Shown in pieces: positions 6,072 through 7,887 of a stretch of DNA of 7,887 nucleotides (position 1 is its first letter; each line of letters starts with the position of its first letter). This stretch comes from Verrucomicrobiota bacterium (GTDB lineage: Bacteria; Verrucomicrobiota; Kiritimatiellia; CAIQIC01; Lenti-01). Location of the stretch: contig DMJA01000077.1 in NCBI GenBank assembly GCA_003451935.1, forward strand, positions 1-7,887. The letters are read 5' to 3'. The translations under genes were made by a program, and so were the position numbers. Below the pieces are notes generated by a model that was not told where the DNA came from, did not search any database, and saw only the letters and a list, made by a program, of their open reading frames with translations.

Positions 6072-6989
6072 ATGAACGAGCTGGGTTTGGCATTTCTGAA
6101 ACAGTTGCAGGCGTGGCGCACGCCGGGGATCGAGGAGTTCTTTCTCAACGTCACGAAGGGCGGCGAAGGGTTCTGGATCCTGGCGATCGCGGGCACGTTG
6201 TTCTGGCTGTTCGGAGCGAGGATCGCCTACCGCGTCGGGTTTGCGCTGGCGACGGGCGATTTGCTGGCGGGCGCGCTGAAGAGCACGTTTTGCGTGCCGC
6301 GTCCGTGGGTGCGAGATCCAGCGATCCTGCCGGTGCCGGAGGCGCAGTACGGCGCGTTCGGCTATTCGTTCCCAAGCGGGCATACAATGAATACGGCATT
6401 GCTGTGGGGTGGTTTGGCCGCGGTTGCGAAGAAGTGGTGGCTGTGGATTCCAGCGCTGCTGTGGATCGGGCTGGTGGCTTTTTCGCGGATGGTTCTGGGT
6501 GTGCACACGCCGGTGGACGTGATTGGATCGCTTGTGCTGGCGGTTCCTGCCGTGTGGGTGATGGGGAGAATCTACGACTGGACGGAACGGAATCCGTCGC
6601 GTGCGTGGATGGTGCTGGCCACGGCCGTGCTGGCGGCGATCGCGGCGTGGGTGTTCGTGCGCTACAAGCCAATGCCGCCGGATGCGGATCCGAATTTTTC
6701 GCAGGATGCGTTCCGGTCGGTGTGGGGCATGCTGGGATTCTTCGGGGCGTGGTTCGTGGAGCGCAAGTATATCCGGTTCGATCCGGCGAAGCTGGGCGGA
6801 TACCGCGTGTTGGCGGTGGTGGTTGGCGTCTTGGTGCTGTCGCTGATGATCGGCAATTTGCGGCGGCTGCTGGCGCCGTGGCTGGGGGTGGAGATCGCGT
6901 CGTATGTGTTGGCGGCGGCCAATCCGATTTGGATTTTCGTGGCCTGGCCTTTCCTGCTGAAGGGGCTGGAGAAGCCTGCGCCGCGTTGA
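6072..6989 (+). CDS. PAP2-family membrane phosphatase
   Basis: This 305-residue polytopic membrane protein has all three PAP2 phosphatase signatures: K70-x6-R77-P78, P101-S102-G103-H104, and S138-R139-x5-H145-x3-D149. H145 is the expected nucleophile and H104 the acid. The family removes phosphate from lipid phosphates such as phosphatidate or undecaprenyl pyrophosphate; the substrate here cannot be read from sequence. Hydrophobic segments lie near 34-48, 54-69, 106-120, 124-137, 150-165, 178-197, 215-229, 245-262 and 275-297. The second half (after about 170) goes beyond the minimal domain. It contains GFFGAWFVERKYIRF (222-236), a layout seen in other roughly 300-residue bacterial PAP2 proteins. 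The ATG has AGGAG 5 nt upstream. The gap to the ygfK stop is 21 nt, so the two genes are probably on one transcript, without an obvious functional link. Confidence 0.93.
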   Translation: MNELGLAFLKQLQAWRTPGIEEFFLNVTKGGEGFWILAIAGTLFWLFGARIAYRVGFALATGDLLAGALKSTFCVPRPWVRDPAILPVPEAQYGAFGYSFPSGHTMNTALLWGGLAAVAKKWWLWIPALLWIGLVAFSRMVLGVHTPVDVIGSLVLAVPAVWVMGRIYDWTERNPSRAWMVLATAVLAAIAAWVFVRYKPMPPDADPNFSQDAFRSVWGMLGFFGAWFVERKYIRFDPAKLGGYRVLAVVVGVLVLSLMIGNLRRLLAPWLGVEIASYVLAAANPIWIFVAWPFLLKGLEKPAPR

Positions 6990-7002
6990 CGGAGGGGCTG
7001 GA

Positions 7003-7887
7003 TCAGGGGGAGAGGGCGCGTTCGAGATCGACGTAGACGAGGTGGTGGTCGGAGACGTGGCCGTTGATGCCGGGCTGGGTCAAGTTGTTGGCGGTATCGG
7101 TGCCTTTTTGGATGGCCTGGGGGGGGGCGGCGCGCCAAGGGCCGTTGGCGGCCAGGTTTTTCGAGGCGAAGACGCGGTCGAAGGCGGCGGGGGGGAAGAC
7201 GAGGAGGGGATCGCCGGTTTCGCCGGCCTGGCGCGTGGGAATGGTGGTGCGCTCCTCGATGGGGCGGCCGCGCCAGAGATCGGCGAACGCGCCGGCGAGG
7301 GGCTCGAGGGAGGGGTCGGCGGCGAATTGTTCGGTGTCGGGATCCACATTGGTATCGCCAAGGATGACGGTGGCGGTGGCGTTGGAGCTCAACGCGTTCT
7401 GGTAGGTTTCGGCGACGATGTCGGCGGCGATGTGGTGGAGGGCGATGCCGCGCTGGGCCTGGTTGCGGGGGGCTTCGCCGTAGTTGGACTTGAGGTGGAT
7501 GTTGTAGGCGAGCAAGCGGAAATCGCGGTCGATCTGGAATTCGGCGGCGAGGGCGCCGCGCGCGGGACGGCCGGCCCCGCCGAGATTGTAGAAGCCGAGC
7601 TGGCGGACCTGGATGGGGTGCAGGCGCGAGAGCATGGCCAGATTGAGCTTGTCGTTGGCGCCGGAGGATTGGCGGAGCTTGGAAATGTAGATGTAGGGAT
7701 AGGGATCCGAAAACTGGTCGTTGAGGAATTCGAGGACGCGTCCGTTTTCGACTTCTTGCAGCAGGAGGATGTCGGGATTGGCCTCGGCGATGATGGCGGC
7801 GGCCTCGCGCGCATGGGTCATGAAGACTTCGGGGGTGCGTTCGGGCTCGTCGCGGATGCCGTCGGTGAAGTGCTCAAGGTTGTAGGT
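7003..7887 (-). CDS. Endonuclease/exonuclease/phosphatase (EEP) family protein (5' partial)
   Basis: The frame is open from the right edge to the stop at 7003-7005, giving 294 visible residues; the start lies beyond 7887. An internal ATG at 7821 is not the start, because the 22 codons before it (TYNLEHFTDG...) contain the conserved first EEP motif. Active-site elements by visible residue: N3 in YNLEHF, E45 in LLLQEVEN, H131 in YNIHLKS, D178 and N180 in GDTN, D237 in FDRVF, and S279-D280-H281 near the C-terminus. This is the full metal-dependent phosphodiesterase/phosphatase set shared by DNase I, exonuclease III and inositol-phosphatase relatives. The substrate is unknown; the loose fit to ExoIII argues against a dedicated DNA-repair AP endonuclease. 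Whether it has a signal peptide cannot be seen. It converges with the PAP2 gene, 13 nt separating the two stops, and no terminator is visible between them. Confidence 0.9.
   Translation of the reverse strand, partial: TYNLEHFTDGIRDEPERTPEVFMTHAREAAAIIAEANPDILLLQEVENGRVLEFLNDQFSDPYPYIYISKLRQSSGANDKLNLAMLSRLHPIQVRQLGFYNLGGAGRPARGALAAEFQIDRDFRLLAYNIHLKSNYGEAPRNQAQRGIALHHIAADIVAETYQNALSSNATATVILGDTNVDPDTEQFAADPSLEPLAGAFADLWRGRPIEERTTIPTRQAGETGDPLLVFPPAAFDRVFASKNLAANGPWRAAPPQAIQKGTDTANNLTQPGINGHVSDHHLVYVDLERALSP

Noticed and set aside
7003..7821. ATG at 7821 as the start of the EEP protein
   Set aside because: The 22 codons upstream are open and encode the conserved YNLEHF motif of the family, so the start lies beyond the window.
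1..7887. CRISPR array, tRNA, insertion sequence, toxin-antitoxin or known defence operon
   Set aside because: Nothing of these kinds was seen: no spaced long repeats, no transposase motifs, no tRNA-like cloverleaf and no small gene pair. The HerA-like/PLD pair is noted only as a weak lead.

Overview
The window is high-GC, densely coded bacterial DNA with six protein genes, two of them cut by the window edges. Two secreted proteins with Sec-type signal peptides and one polytopic membrane protein are present. No rRNA, tRNA, CRISPR array or transposase is visible. The lineage cannot be fixed from the sequence. GC-rich coding, a YgfK-type flavoprotein and Ala/Pro-rich secreted proteins would fit a deep-branching Gram-negative phylum (for example PVC-related), but that is a guess.

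Left part (1-1924, + strand): the C-terminal end of a probable HerA/DUF87-type ATP-binding protein is followed after 56 nt by a secreted phospholipase D-superfamily protein with two intact HKD motifs. Next, on the - strand (2063-2446), is a small secreted protein with an Ala/Pro-rich linker and a beta-rich C-terminal domain. It has its own Rho-independent terminator (1997-2023) and a perfect 20-bp palindrome just upstream of its ribosome-binding site.

A 277-nt divergent intergenic region (2447-2723) holds this palindrome, two short phased repeat arrays (7-bp GAATT units and 8-bp CGGTT units), a G-rich tract and a weak candidate promoter. It separates the small gene from the largest gene of the window, ygfK (2724-6050). 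YgfK is a multidomain Fe-S flavoprotein often labelled 'putative selenate reductase subunit'; in other bacteria it belongs to a purine/urate-degradation and molybdenum-hydroxylase neighbourhood. Its usual partners are not present here. A PAP2-family membrane phosphatase (6072-6989) follows 21 nt later and is probably co-transcribed.

Right edge: an endonuclease/exonuclease/phosphatase (EEP) family protein on the - strand (7003-7887, start outside the window) converges on the PAP2 gene with only 13 nt between stop codons.

No clear new multi-gene system can be shown. The features that most deserve a second look are the structured ygfK upstream region, the orphan setting of ygfK, and a strand-composition change near 2.5 kb that is independent of gene orientation.
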